From Pseudalgibacter alginicilyticus (GTDB lineage: Bacteria; Bacteroidota; Bacteroidia; Flavobacteriales; Flavobacteriaceae), in assembly GCF_001310225.1 (NCBI RefSeq), contig NZ_CP012898.1, forward strand, positions 682,001 through 746,000: a stretch of DNA of 64,000 nucleotides, given 5' to 3'. Below the pieces are notes generated by a model. It had not been told where the DNA came from, did no database searches, and was given only the letters and a program-made list of their open reading frames with translations. A program made the translations under genes and the position numbers. Of this stretch, positions 18,336-27,721 are shown piece after piece; positions within the stretch are counted from its first letter, which is position 1, and every line of letters starts with the position of its first letter.

Positions 18336-19520
18336 TTGAACCCAATTATTTTAAATACTGAAATTCAAGAATTTATAAATAAAAATTTAAATTCTAATAT
18401 TGGTCAATTACTACTAAAAGGGACAACCTTTTTTAATGTAGAAACCAAAATTATTATTGAACAGATAGAGGCAAAAAAACGTTGTGAAAAGAAACTTTCC
18501 ACTTGGTTTAAAACCCCAAATATTTACTACCCAAATAAGCTAAATATAGAACAAACCTCATCTGAAATTACAGCTAGTTACAAATCGAAATTACTTTCTG
18601 GTGAGTCTATAATTGACTTAACAGGTGGCTTTGGAGTGGATTGTTTGTATTTTTCAAAACAATTTCATACTGTAACTCATTGTGAAATCAACGAAAATCT
18701 TTCAAGAATAGTAACTCACAATAACAAACAATTTAATATTAAAAATATAAAAACAATAGCTATTAATGGTATAGAACAGTTACAAAATTGTTCAAAAAAC
18801 TATGATTGGATTTATATAGACCCTTCAAGAAGACATGACATTAAAGGCAAAGTCTTCTTTTTAAATGATTGTTTACCAAATGTTCCAGAACATTTAGGAA
18901 TGCTTTTCAAACATTCAAAAAACATCATGATTAAAACATCTCCCTTATTAGATTTATCAATTGGGATTAATGAATTAAATTATGTTAAAACCATTCACGT
19001 TGTAGCTGTAAAAAATGAAGTAAAAGAGCTCTTATGGGTTTTAGAAGATGGCTTTAATGGGCAAATTCAAATTGAAACGGTTCATATTAAAAATGATACA
19101 GAAGAACATTTTAAATTTTCGTTTGAAAATGAAAAACTGTCAAAACCTAAATATAGTGAGCCACTTACTTATTTGTTTGAGTCCAACAGTGCTATTTTAA
19201 AAGCTGGAGCATTTAATTCTGTATCAAATCAATTAAATGTTTTTAAGCTACATAAACATTCACATTTGTACACAAGTGACACCCTGATTGATTTTCCTGG
19301 GCGCTCTTTTAAAATTTATAACATAATCCCTTACAATAAAAAGGAAATAAAAAAACTATCGATTACAAAAGCAAACATTACAACTCGTAACTTTCCTGAA
19401 ACGGTACAACAACTTCGTAAAAAATTCAATATTAAAGAAGGTGGTGAATATTATTTGTTTTTTACCACAAATATTCATGACCAAAAAATAATTTTAATTT
19501 CATTAAAAACACCAGTTTAA
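18336..19520 (+). CDS. Class I SAM-dependent methyltransferase with THUMP-like domain (PG_1098 type)
   Basis: The 394-residue protein has an N-terminal helical part, a Rossmann SAM-binding motif (IDLTGGFGVDCLYF near 90-103), an acidic HCEIN loop after strand two and DWIYIDPSRR near 165-174 as a catalytic DPP-like loop. A C-terminal THUMP-like region follows. This fits the Bacteroidota PG_1098-type family, presumed RNA or nucleotide methyltransferases; the substrate is unknown. The start is TTG at 18336-18338, 6 bp after the AI-2E gene, so the two are probably co-transcribed. A hairpin at 19654-19689 follows. Confidence 0.85.
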   Translation: MNPIILNTEIQEFINKNLNSNIGQLLLKGTTFFNVETKIIIEQIEAKKRCEKKLSTWFKTPNIYYPNKLNIEQTSSEITASYKSKLLSGESIIDLTGGFGVDCLYFSKQFHTVTHCEINENLSRIVTHNNKQFNIKNIKTIAINGIEQLQNCSKNYDWIYIDPSRRHDIKGKVFFLNDCLPNVPEHLGMLFKHSKNIMIKTSPLLDLSIGINELNYVKTIHVVAVKNEVKELLWVLEDGFNGQIQIETVHIKNDTEEHFKFSFENEKLSKPKYSEPLTYLFESNSAILKAGAFNSVSNQLNVFKLHKHSHLYTSDTLIDFPGRSFKIYNIIPYNKKEIKKLSITKANITTRNFPETVQQLRKKFNIKEGGEYYLFFTTNIHDQKIILISLKTPV

Positions 19521-19653
19521 ATTATTTTAATCGGATTTATTATTTACATAAAACTCATTTCTATTGGTTAGCAAATAACCTAAAAGTATGATGATATTAA
19601 CATCAAGAAGCTATGAGAAATTTTATGGATAAGCATTAAATTAACCACTTGGC

Positions 19654-19689
19654 ACAGAATATCACAAAATGTATTTTGTGATATTCTGT
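19654..19689. terminator. Perfect 17-bp hairpin between converging genes, boundary of the glycan locus
   Basis: Arms 19654-19670 and 19673-19689 are exact inverted repeats with 2 nt between them. It lies between the plus-strand methyltransferase (stop 19520) and the minus-strand GH92 (stop 19697), where a bidirectional terminator is expected. No long T-run follows on either strand, so termination efficiency is uncertain. Confidence 0.6.
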
Positions 19690-19696
19690 ATTTAAA

Positions 19697-21928
19697 TTAA
19701 TTGTCTTCTAAAAAAACCTTATTTGGAGTATCTCCTAATATAAAATGAAGTTCACCACCTTCCAAAATCTGTTTATGTGTTATTGTTAATGCATTATATG
19801 GCTTTCCATTTAATAATATACCTTGTATATAATGGTTTTCATCAGATTGATTTTCTGTCGTAACCTTAAAATATTTACCATTTTCTAATTGAATCGTAGC
19901 ATTTAATACATATGGTGATGTTAAACTATAAACGCCATTAGCAGGGTTAACAGGATACATACCCATGGATGAAAACACTAACCAAGCAGACATTTGACCA
20001 CAATCTTCATTTCCACAATAGCCATTAGGTTCAGTGCTATATTGAGTATTAATAATTTTACGCACCATTTCTTGGGTTTTCCATGGTTGCCCAATATTAT
20101 TAAATAAATAAGCCACATGGTGACTAGGCTCGTTTCCATGGGCGTACTGCCCGATCATGCCCGTACTGAAAATAGGTAATTTATCTTCTGGCGTAGGATA
20201 GTAGGTAAACATGGAATCTAATTTTGTTGTAAACTGATCTTTACCCAATGTTTGTATCAAACCCTCAATATCGTGTGGTACAAACCAGAAATACTGCCAA
20301 GCGTTGCTTTCGCAAAATTCTGATGTATATGCTTTTGCTGAAAAAGGACTTTCAAACACGCCTTTGGCGTTTTTAGGACGAAAAAAAGTAGATTCTGAAT
20401 CATATAAATTCTTCCAATTTTCAGCTCTTTTTGAAAAAATATTTTGAATTTCAATATCTCCTAAATCCTTAGCTAATTGTGCAATACACCAATCATTATA
20501 TGCGTATTCCAAGGTTTTTGAAACCGACCAACTTTCGCCTTCTTCTGAAGTTGGCACATAACCTAATTCCATATAAATATCTATTTGCCTACCTTTTTCG
20601 GTTGCTGACGCTACACAAGCTTCTAAAGCTTTTTTAGCATCTAAAGGAATCCCTTTAAAATAAGCATCCACAATAACTGGTACTGCATGATAGCCAATCA
20701 TCATATTAGTTTCATTCCCTGCCATAGACCAAACAGGCAATAAACCTGTTTCATCATAATGAGATAAGAAAGATTTAATCATATCTTCTGTCTCTTTAGG
20801 TGCCAAAATAGTATACAATGGATGCGTGGCTCTAAACGTATCCCAGAGAGAAAATGTATCATATTTATTATAACCTTCTGCCATATGTGTATTTCCATCG
20901 GCTCCTTTATAAGCTCCATCAATGTCGCTGTGTAATGATGGAGTTAAAAACACATGATATAAATTGGTGTAAAATAATTCTTTTTGAGCCTGAGTTCCTT
21001 CAATTTTTATTTTAGAAAGATAGGTTTCCCAAATACTATCAGCCTCTTTAACAGTTTGATTAAAATTCCAATGAGGAATTTCAGCTTTTAAACTTTGACG
21101 TGCACCTTCAATACTTGCTGATGATAATGCTACTTTTACTCTTATTTTTTCGTTTTCTTCTGTTTGATAATTGGCTATAATTTTTGTGAATTTCCCTTCT
21201 ACTGTTTGTTCTATTATTTCTTCTGAATTATTAAATAATTGTGCGCTATCAAACGGTTTAGAAAATGTCATTACAAAATATACACGCTGATCTGCCGCCC
21301 AGCCTTTTGATTTTCTATAACCTGAAATGGTTTGAGTATCTTCAATTGTTATTTTGGTTTCCATGGGCTTGTCCCAATTTAAACTATAGCCTAAGTCCAA
21401 AACAATTTGACTTTTTTTATCTTTAGGGAATGTATACTGATGAAATCCAACACGTTGAGTTGTTGTTAATTCAGCTTTTATTCCCGAACTCAATAAATCT
21501 ACGGAATAATATCCTGGACTTGCTTCTTCTTGATCATGCGAAAATTTGGAATACGGTCTATAAGCACCCTCAGGAGTTAAGCTTTCAGTAAATTTACTAT
21601 TCAACGGCATAACTAATAAATCGTACATATCGCCTGCCCCCGTTCCAGAAAGATGGGTATGACTAAAACCTGCTATGGTTGAATCTGGATAAAAATAACC
21701 CGCAATTCTATCCCAACCTGGTAGTCCGTTATCTGGACTTAATTGCACCATTCCAAAAGGCACAACAGCTCCTGGATACGTATTCCCAGGACCATCTGTT
21801 CCCGTAAAAGTGTTTACGTACTTTGTTAAACTTTCTTCTAAGTCTTCAGTTGATTTTGATATATTTTCTTCTTTACAAGATACAATTCCCAAACATAATA
21901 TTAATAATAAACAGCTGTAGTTTCTCAT
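19697..21928 (-). CDS. GH92 family alpha-mannosidase, lipoprotein
   Basis: GH92 enzymes are calcium-dependent inverting exo-alpha-mannosidases that act on N-glycans and other mannosides. The 743-residue protein has a lipoprotein signal with Cys18 (GIVSC), the N-terminal GH92 block (YVNTFTGTDGPGNTYPGA and FSHTHLSGTGAGD) and the C-terminal catalytic block (NEPSHHV, and GNEDCGQMSAW at 639-649). The lipid anchor puts it on the outer membrane or facing the periplasm. It is the last gene of the long minus-strand locus. A 304-bp gap with gene remnants separates it from GH43 upstream. It is paralogous to the GH92 at 31979. Linkage specificity cannot be assigned by eye. Confidence 0.94.
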   Translation of the reverse strand: MRNYSCLLLILCLGIVSCKEENISKSTEDLEESLTKYVNTFTGTDGPGNTYPGAVVPFGMVQLSPDNGLPGWDRIAGYFYPDSTIAGFSHTHLSGTGAGDMYDLLVMPLNSKFTESLTPEGAYRPYSKFSHDQEEASPGYYSVDLLSSGIKAELTTTQRVGFHQYTFPKDKKSQIVLDLGYSLNWDKPMETKITIEDTQTISGYRKSKGWAADQRVYFVMTFSKPFDSAQLFNNSEEIIEQTVEGKFTKIIANYQTEENEKIRVKVALSSASIEGARQSLKAEIPHWNFNQTVKEADSIWETYLSKIKIEGTQAQKELFYTNLYHVFLTPSLHSDIDGAYKGADGNTHMAEGYNKYDTFSLWDTFRATHPLYTILAPKETEDMIKSFLSHYDETGLLPVWSMAGNETNMMIGYHAVPVIVDAYFKGIPLDAKKALEACVASATEKGRQIDIYMELGYVPTSEEGESWSVSKTLEYAYNDWCIAQLAKDLGDIEIQNIFSKRAENWKNLYDSESTFFRPKNAKGVFESPFSAKAYTSEFCESNAWQYFWFVPHDIEGLIQTLGKDQFTTKLDSMFTYYPTPEDKLPIFSTGMIGQYAHGNEPSHHVAYLFNNIGQPWKTQEMVRKIINTQYSTEPNGYCGNEDCGQMSAWLVFSSMGMYPVNPANGVYSLTSPYVLNATIQLENGKYFKVTTENQSDENHYIQGILLNGKPYNALTITHKQILEGGELHFILGDTPNKVFLEDN

Positions 21929-21948
21929 TTGATTTTCTCTTAATTTAT

Positions 21949-22182
21949 TTACTTTTTTTCTGAATAATTTACCCTGTGACAGTTATAATCTTGTGTATTT
22001 AATGTTACTAATATGGTATATGTATCTGCAAATTCATTATCGTTTTTCCAAGCTTTGTCCTATTTTTCAATCCATTTTTTAATGTCCTTTTCCCAATTCA
22101 AAAAAGAAATACCCTTTTCCATTAAATCCCATTTCTTTAATAACTCTGGATCGTTTTATTTAGATATGTGTGGTGTTTCAAC
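21949..22182 (-). pseudogene. Remnant of a decayed gene (C-terminal part)
   Basis: The 304-bp gap between GH92 and GH43 keeps one minus-strand frame of about 75 codons with protein-like composition: HSPVETPHISK, stop, NDPELLKKWDLMEKG, FLNWEKDIKKWIEK, stop, DKAWKNDNEFADTYTI, TLNTQDYNCHRVNYSEKK, stop at 21949-21951. The two internal stops are TAA at 22156-22158 and TAG at 22060-22062. Tryptophan- and acid-rich segments in one frame are not expected from random AT-rich spacer. I do not recognise the family; a carbohydrate-active enzyme tail would fit the location. Confidence 0.45.
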
Positions 22183-22232
22183 AGGGCTATGTTATTTATA
22201 TTGTTTTTTAAACTTCATTTTTACTTTTAAAC

Positions 22233-23162
22233 TTAATTATTATCTAATGAATATTCAATTGGTAATATAGTCCCATCTTCTCGAAATAACATTTTTTCAA
22301 AACAAGCAGATCTTTTATGAAAAGAACCTTCGTTTATATCGCCTCGATGGTAAAATAAATACCATTCATTTTTAAATTCAATAGCTGAAGTATGATTAGG
22401 TGCATTTGGAGCATTTGGAGCTAATTCCCCTTTTAAAGTCGCATACTGAGGCAAAGGAGTATTTGCCATCCAGTATTTAGTAACGGGACCAACTCTAGCA
22501 CTAAAATAGTATATGCCATTTCTTTTGAAAACATGAACAGCCTCACTTACCTTTTCTTTACTTAATTGAATCCAAGGTCCATCGAGTTCTATCATATTAC
22601 TTTTTAGTTTAGCTCCCATTATATGAGCTCCTGGCTCCCCAATATTTACTTTATGATCATTCCCATATATATAAGCTTGCCCATCATCATCAACAAAAAC
22701 AGTAGGATCAAATATTGTAGTTATTTTTTCAGTAACGGCTTCTTCCCAAGGCCCTATTGGTGTTTTACTTTTTGACACCCCAATATGGGTTTTATCAAAT
22801 GGAAAATAAAAATAATACCAACCGTCCCTATAAGCTACATCGGGTGCATTCATTTGTCCATTTGCCCAACTATATTTTCTGGGTTCAAGAACTATTCCAT
22901 GATTAATCCATTTTTTTAAATCCGCAGATTCTAAAACAACATAATCTTGCATAGTGGTATATGAAGTAGCATCTGGCAAATCTCTAGAACAGTAAACGTA
23001 AACCTTGTCATTAAACACCTCTGCTGCTGGGTCTGCGGCATATACAAATCCGGCATCATTCATATTTAAGATAGGATTTTGGGCATTTATGGTTTGTGTT
23101 ATTAATACAAAAAACAATAATTTTATCTGTTTAAAATTAAATATATTTAAGAGTTGTTTCAT
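22233..23162 (-). CDS. GH43 family glycoside hydrolase, secreted
   Basis: A signal peptide ending TQTINAQ precedes a single five-bladed beta-propeller domain of about 280 residues. The GH43 acidic triad is visible: D44 in YAADPAA (base), D152 in IFDPTVF (pKa modulator) and E207 in VSEAVHVF (acid). GH43 members are inverting arabinofuranosidases, xylosidases or galactosidases. The subfamily is not assignable by eye, but the enzyme lacks the C-terminal beta-sandwich of many xylosidases. It is followed by the decayed region and GH92 and preceded by GH20 (89-bp gap). In this locus it would remove a pentose or galactose decoration. Confidence 0.9.
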   Translation of the reverse strand: MKQLLNIFNFKQIKLLFFVLITQTINAQNPILNMNDAGFVYAADPAAEVFNDKVYVYCSRDLPDATSYTTMQDYVVLESADLKKWINHGIVLEPRKYSWANGQMNAPDVAYRDGWYYFYFPFDKTHIGVSKSKTPIGPWEEAVTEKITTIFDPTVFVDDDGQAYIYGNDHKVNIGEPGAHIMGAKLKSNMIELDGPWIQLSKEKVSEAVHVFKRNGIYYFSARVGPVTKYWMANTPLPQYATLKGELAPNAPNAPNHTSAIEFKNEWYLFYHRGDINEGSFHKRSACFEKMLFREDGTILPIEYSLDNN

Positions 23163-23251
23163 TTTAATGTCATTTAAAATATATTAATTATTACTCTTTA
23201 TTAGAAATCTCTCTCCTTATGTAATTCTTTTAATTCTTTGTTTTTTAATTA

Positions 23252-25552
23252 TTAAAAACTTGTTATAGAACTATTTATTGTTTTCAATTCTTCCCCTTGC
23301 ACAGCATATTTAACCTCAATAACCCTAGGGTTATCACTTGGTCTGTATTTAATTGTTATGGGATGCCAGCCTTGTTTTAACGCTACTTTACCATAACGTT
23401 TTCTTGGGCCATGCCAACCACTATTATCAACAATCATTTCATCTCCAATAAAAAAAGTATCTCCTCCATCAGAACGTGTTTCAAATTCATAAACAGCATC
23501 TTGTTCTGCTTTAAAATAACCTTGATAAACGATTGAAAAATTCTTTTGGTCTTTTAAATCACCCAAAGCTATACTATCTACTCGTGCAAAATTATCTGCT
23601 ATCGGTATTTTAACATCTTCAACATTTTTGAATTTTCCTTTTACAACCCATTGTTTTAGGCCTTTTTCTTTTGGGTATACTTTTACTGGTTCCAAATAAT
23701 TTTTATGAATGACTTTGGTGGATTTTAAATCATTAAATTTATCTCCACGATAGGCTCGTGCTTTAATTTCAACAGTATCACTCACCATAAATGGTGCTTC
23801 ATATTTTAAACCTGTTTTTTTTGGCACACTACCATCAAGAGAATAATAAATTTCTACGCCTTCTAAAGGATAAGCTAAGTTTAGACTTACTAATGTTTGG
23901 TCTACAAACGCTATTTCTTTATCTAAACCTTCTACTATTGGAATGTAGTAGTAAATACCTAATTCATCCAATCTATTATATTGTATTTCTACTCTTTTGT
24001 TAAAAGCTTCAAAATTCTTATTTTCATTAGATGCCCATGCATTTTCTGCTAATGCCAACATTCTTGGAAATGCTTGATATTGTAAACGTTTAAAACTTGG
24101 AATCCACTCAGACCATAAATTTGCTTGAATCCCTAATACATTATTAGCCTCTTCAATGGTAAAATCCTCAGGTATAGGCTCATAATTATACACTCTCTCC
24201 AAAGTAGTACCTTCATTTAAATAATCAAAATAATAAGCAGCTGTAGTGGTAACCACAATATTATTACCATTGGCTGCTGCTATTTTTGGAGCATCTGGTG
24301 CCCAATTACGCCACCACATCACATTAGCATCTTTGGTTAATCCTCCTCTTACAATTTCATCCCAACCCAAAAACTCTTTTCCTTTAGATTGTAGAAATTG
24401 CTCAATATCCCTATTAAAATGTGATTGTAATTCATGTTCATCTTTCAAATTATTATCTTTAATTGCTTTTTGACAATGCGAACAAACTTCCCAAGAAGCA
24501 ATATTTACCTCATCACCACCAATATGAATGTATTTCGCTGGAAACAGTTCTACCACTTCACTTAAAACATTTTTCATAAACTCATAGGTTGTTTCTTTTC
24601 CTAAACAGGTTGGGTAAGTAAATACGGTATCCCAACCCGACTCTTCATTACAAGATAAAAACGGATAATTATCAATGGCAGATTTAAAGTGGCCTGGCAT
24701 ATCTATTTCTGGAATAACTGTGATACATCGCTCATCTGCATAAGCTACAATTTCCTTAATTTGATCTTGGGTAAAAAAACCACCATATTTGCGTTCGCCA
24801 TCAATGTCTGTAAATTTTGTTTCATCAATAGTGTAAAGTTTATTTTCTACAGCTCTTTCCATACAGATGGTATCTTGATTATTAGGAATTCGCCAAGCTC
24901 CTTTTTCTGTCAATAATGGGTATTTTTCAATTTCAATTCTCCAACCTTGGTCATCTGTTAAATGCATATGATACGTATTTAACTTATACAGTGCCATGTA
25001 ATCTAAAAAGTCTTTTACTTCGTCAATATCAAAAAAGTGACGACTAAAATCCATATGCATACCACGCCATTCAAAACGAGGTTCGTCTTCAATATTAACA
25101 GCAGGTACAAACCAATCTCTATCAACAACATCTTTACTTTCTATTTCTACTGGTAAAAGTTGACGAATGGTTTGAACTGCATTAAAAAAACCACTTTCTT
25201 CTGAAGCTTTAATATTTATCGTTGTAGCATTTATATCTAATTTGTAAGCCCCTTCTTTTAATCCATCAATAGTTTCAAAAACAATAGCACTTTTAGTTAT
25301 AGTATTTTGTAATTCCAAATTAAAACCAGCTGCTTTATTAAACAAACCAATCAAATAATTAGCAGCTTTTTGTTGACTATCATTTTTTAGAATAATTGAT
25401 GTATTAGCTTCTATTTCAAATAAACCTTCATTTAGTTGAAAACTTACTGGCTTTGGAATTAATGAAATATCCTCTTGCTTAAACGTTGGTTTTGGTTGTG
25501 AACATGCTGCAAAAAGCACCATCAGCAACATTAAAATCGTGTATTTTCTCAT
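23252..25552 (-). CDS. GH20 beta-N-acetylhexosaminidase with C-terminal PA14-like domain, lipoprotein
   Basis: The 766-residue protein has a lipobox FAAC (Cys17), a GH20b domain (about 28-150), the catalytic TIM barrel (about 155-510) with HLTDDQGWR and the catalytic pair D347-E348 in HIGGDEVN, then a chitobiase-type C-terminal strand region (YYSLDGSVPKKTG). A PA14-like module near 640-766 (FETRSDGGDTFFIGD) probably binds glycan. GH20 enzymes release terminal beta-GlcNAc or GalNAc by substrate-assisted catalysis. It is paired with the GH20 at 35839. The neighbours are GH43 downstream and the GH141-like gene upstream (40-bp gap). Confidence 0.95.
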   Translation of the reverse strand: MRKYTILMLLMVLFAACSQPKPTFKQEDISLIPKPVSFQLNEGLFEIEANTSIILKNDSQQKAANYLIGLFNKAAGFNLELQNTITKSAIVFETIDGLKEGAYKLDINATTINIKASEESGFFNAVQTIRQLLPVEIESKDVVDRDWFVPAVNIEDEPRFEWRGMHMDFSRHFFDIDEVKDFLDYMALYKLNTYHMHLTDDQGWRIEIEKYPLLTEKGAWRIPNNQDTICMERAVENKLYTIDETKFTDIDGERKYGGFFTQDQIKEIVAYADERCITVIPEIDMPGHFKSAIDNYPFLSCNEESGWDTVFTYPTCLGKETTYEFMKNVLSEVVELFPAKYIHIGGDEVNIASWEVCSHCQKAIKDNNLKDEHELQSHFNRDIEQFLQSKGKEFLGWDEIVRGGLTKDANVMWWRNWAPDAPKIAAANGNNIVVTTTAAYYFDYLNEGTTLERVYNYEPIPEDFTIEEANNVLGIQANLWSEWIPSFKRLQYQAFPRMLALAENAWASNENKNFEAFNKRVEIQYNRLDELGIYYYIPIVEGLDKEIAFVDQTLVSLNLAYPLEGVEIYYSLDGSVPKKTGLKYEAPFMVSDTVEIKARAYRGDKFNDLKSTKVIHKNYLEPVKVYPKEKGLKQWVVKGKFKNVEDVKIPIADNFARVDSIALGDLKDQKNFSIVYQGYFKAEQDAVYEFETRSDGGDTFFIGDEMIVDNSGWHGPRKRYGKVALKQGWHPITIKYRPSDNPRVIEVKYAVQGEELKTINSSITSF

Positions 25553-25592
25553 ATTATTAAATTTTTATTTCCGTTTATTTTTATCATTATCG

Positions 25593-27710
25593 TTAACCTC
25601 TCTCTGGGTCTAATATCATATTATTCATGACTGCATACTCAAAATTTTCAATTATTAAATTTGATAATTTTGCTTTTTTCTTCCATTCTTTATCCCCTAT
25701 TACTCCTGCTTTTGAATAATCAAATGGAACAAAATTTATTTTAGAAATACTTTTTTGGTTCTCAAACCTAAAATCGGTTTTGAAAGAGTTTTTGAAATTT
25801 GGATTGATTATAAAACTATGTTTATCAAACCCCCTATTCTGCCAAGCTTTAAATGTATGTCCATTAAAATCATAATCATTTCCATTTGTATTCCAATAGA
25901 TATTATGCTCAATATCAGCGACAACCTCATCCCAAGCTCCTTTTAATACGACACCTTCATTAAACAAAATGATATTATTTGTAAATGAGAATGATTTATG
26001 TTCCTCTGCGACAGTACATTGTAATTGGTATTTTTTTGCAAAAGCAAGAATGTTATTCTTAACCGTATTTCCTTTTCCATAGTTTTGCTGAAACCCACCA
26101 GTTTTGGTATTATATACTAAATTATTTTTAAAAAATATCCCTGAAGAACCTTCATCTGCATACATGCCCCAACCACCGTAAGAATATGCATGAACATGAT
26201 GAATGACGTTATTTTCAACTATGGTACCTTCAGAGTCACCTAAAGTATAAATCCCAGCCATATCACTTAATAAATCCCAACCAATATGATGAATATGATT
26301 GTAAGCAATCGTATTTCTTTTAGCTAAACTTAGTTTATACCCCCAAACCCAGCCAACAGAAATTCCTGAATAATAAAAGTTACCAATATCATTATGAGAT
26401 ATGTTATTATCAGAACTATGTCCTACCCAAATACCAACAGCTGGAGGAAATTCTTGTCCGCCTGATTTAATAATATTATTATTCACAGTAATATGGTGTG
26501 TGTGTAAATCATCTTTTAAAGGTTTAAAATCACCAAGATAAACACCACCACCACCAATATTATGAATATAATTATGTTCTATTAATGAATTATGACATCC
26601 TTTACCTAACCAAATGGCGTGTTGTCCTATTAATGAAATCTCGCAATTTATAATTGAAATGTCTTTTGCGTTTTCAAACATAATGGCTGCATTTAATTTT
26701 GCTGCGGCCTGATTTGGTTCTGCACCTGTTGAAGGAATTTTATAATGACAATTTTTGAAACTTAGTCCTTGAATGGTAATGTACTCAACAGGTTTATTGT
26801 TTTTCTCATTACCAATGATACTAATTAAATTTTCAAGGGCTGGTGCTATTACTTCTGTGCTTCCAATCATTTGGCCTTCTAAAGGTCTATAAAGTAAAGT
26901 TCCATTATCCTTTAAAAACCATTCGCCTGGTGCGTCTAAAGCTGCTTCAAAATTTTCTAAAACTAAACGCCTGTCATTCTTTAATGGATTCCAAGGCTTC
27001 ATCCCTCTTCCTGAAGTTACTATTTTTTTACTATTAGCATCAATATCATTTATGTGACGTAGCGTATAATCCCATTTATGATAAGCTTTAAAACGTACAT
27101 TTTTTATTTCTTCTGATTTTATTTTAGACAGTAGATCAAACCCGTCTTCCTTTAAAGAAATAATTTGTTGGGCATATTCTGCTATTCGCGATGAACCTTG
27201 TTTCCATATATTCTGAGAAACTGAATCTATTTTTATAAAACCATTATTAGGTGTTTTAGCCAATACGGCCCTTTTATTATTTACGTATAGTTGATCAAAT
27301 TTCCATTTGTAATACAACGATTCTGAAATTTTAGTTTCCCATAAACCTTTTTCATTTTCATAAAAACCAGTAATTTTTTTACCACCGCTAAAAACAGGAG
27401 TGGCGCCTTCTTCTGCTTTATAAATTATAGGGTATTCAGCTGTACCACTATCTTCAGGTAATAACACTAAAGGCTCTTTCATAGAATATTCCCCATCTGA
27501 TATAATAACAATAACTCCTTGTTCTTGAAATGTCTTATTTTTTTTAAGCTTTCTAATAGAATTTCTTGCACCAATTAACGTTGCTAACGGAGTGGTTTTA
27601 GTTCCTAAATTAGCATCATTCCCTTTTGTGGAAACATAAATTTTATGCTGTGATTGAATGTTAGTTAAACACAAAAAAGTTAGTATTAATATGTATGAAT
27701 TTATCCTCAA
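25593..27710 (-). CDS. GH141-like right-handed beta-helix enzyme (alpha-L-fucosidase candidate)
   Basis: After a signal peptide (ILILTFLCLTNIQSQ), the 705-residue protein starts KIYVSTKGNDANLGTK, a typical opening of parallel beta-helix enzymes, and is full of NN/IxxN-type coil repeats between about 290 and 600. The segments AGIYTLGDSEGT, DEGSSGI (519-525) and NTKTGGFQQNYG match what I recall of GH141, a family containing an alpha-L-fucosidase and a xylanase. A polysaccharide lyase or GH110-like role cannot be excluded. The start is TTG at 27708-27710, 11 bp after the sulfatase gene, so the two are probably translated together. It fits a fucose-rich substrate. Confidence 0.75.
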   Translation of the reverse strand: MRINSYILILTFLCLTNIQSQHKIYVSTKGNDANLGTKTTPLATLIGARNSIRKLKKNKTFQEQGVIVIISDGEYSMKEPLVLLPEDSGTAEYPIIYKAEEGATPVFSGGKKITGFYENEKGLWETKISESLYYKWKFDQLYVNNKRAVLAKTPNNGFIKIDSVSQNIWKQGSSRIAEYAQQIISLKEDGFDLLSKIKSEEIKNVRFKAYHKWDYTLRHINDIDANSKKIVTSGRGMKPWNPLKNDRRLVLENFEAALDAPGEWFLKDNGTLLYRPLEGQMIGSTEVIAPALENLISIIGNEKNNKPVEYITIQGLSFKNCHYKIPSTGAEPNQAAAKLNAAIMFENAKDISIINCEISLIGQHAIWLGKGCHNSLIEHNYIHNIGGGGVYLGDFKPLKDDLHTHHITVNNNIIKSGGQEFPPAVGIWVGHSSDNNISHNDIGNFYYSGISVGWVWGYKLSLAKRNTIAYNHIHHIGWDLLSDMAGIYTLGDSEGTIVENNVIHHVHAYSYGGWGMYADEGSSGIFFKNNLVYNTKTGGFQQNYGKGNTVKNNILAFAKKYQLQCTVAEEHKSFSFTNNIILFNEGVVLKGAWDEVVADIEHNIYWNTNGNDYDFNGHTFKAWQNRGFDKHSFIINPNFKNSFKTDFRFENQKSISKINFVPFDYSKAGVIGDKEWKKKAKLSNLIIENFEYAVMNNMILDPERG

Positions 27711-27721
27711 AATTAGATCCC

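Noticed and set aside
26100-26700. Internal Asn-rich repeats of the GH141-like gene as a nucleotide repeat array
   Set aside because: They are degenerate coils of a beta-helix fold, not a DNA repeat.
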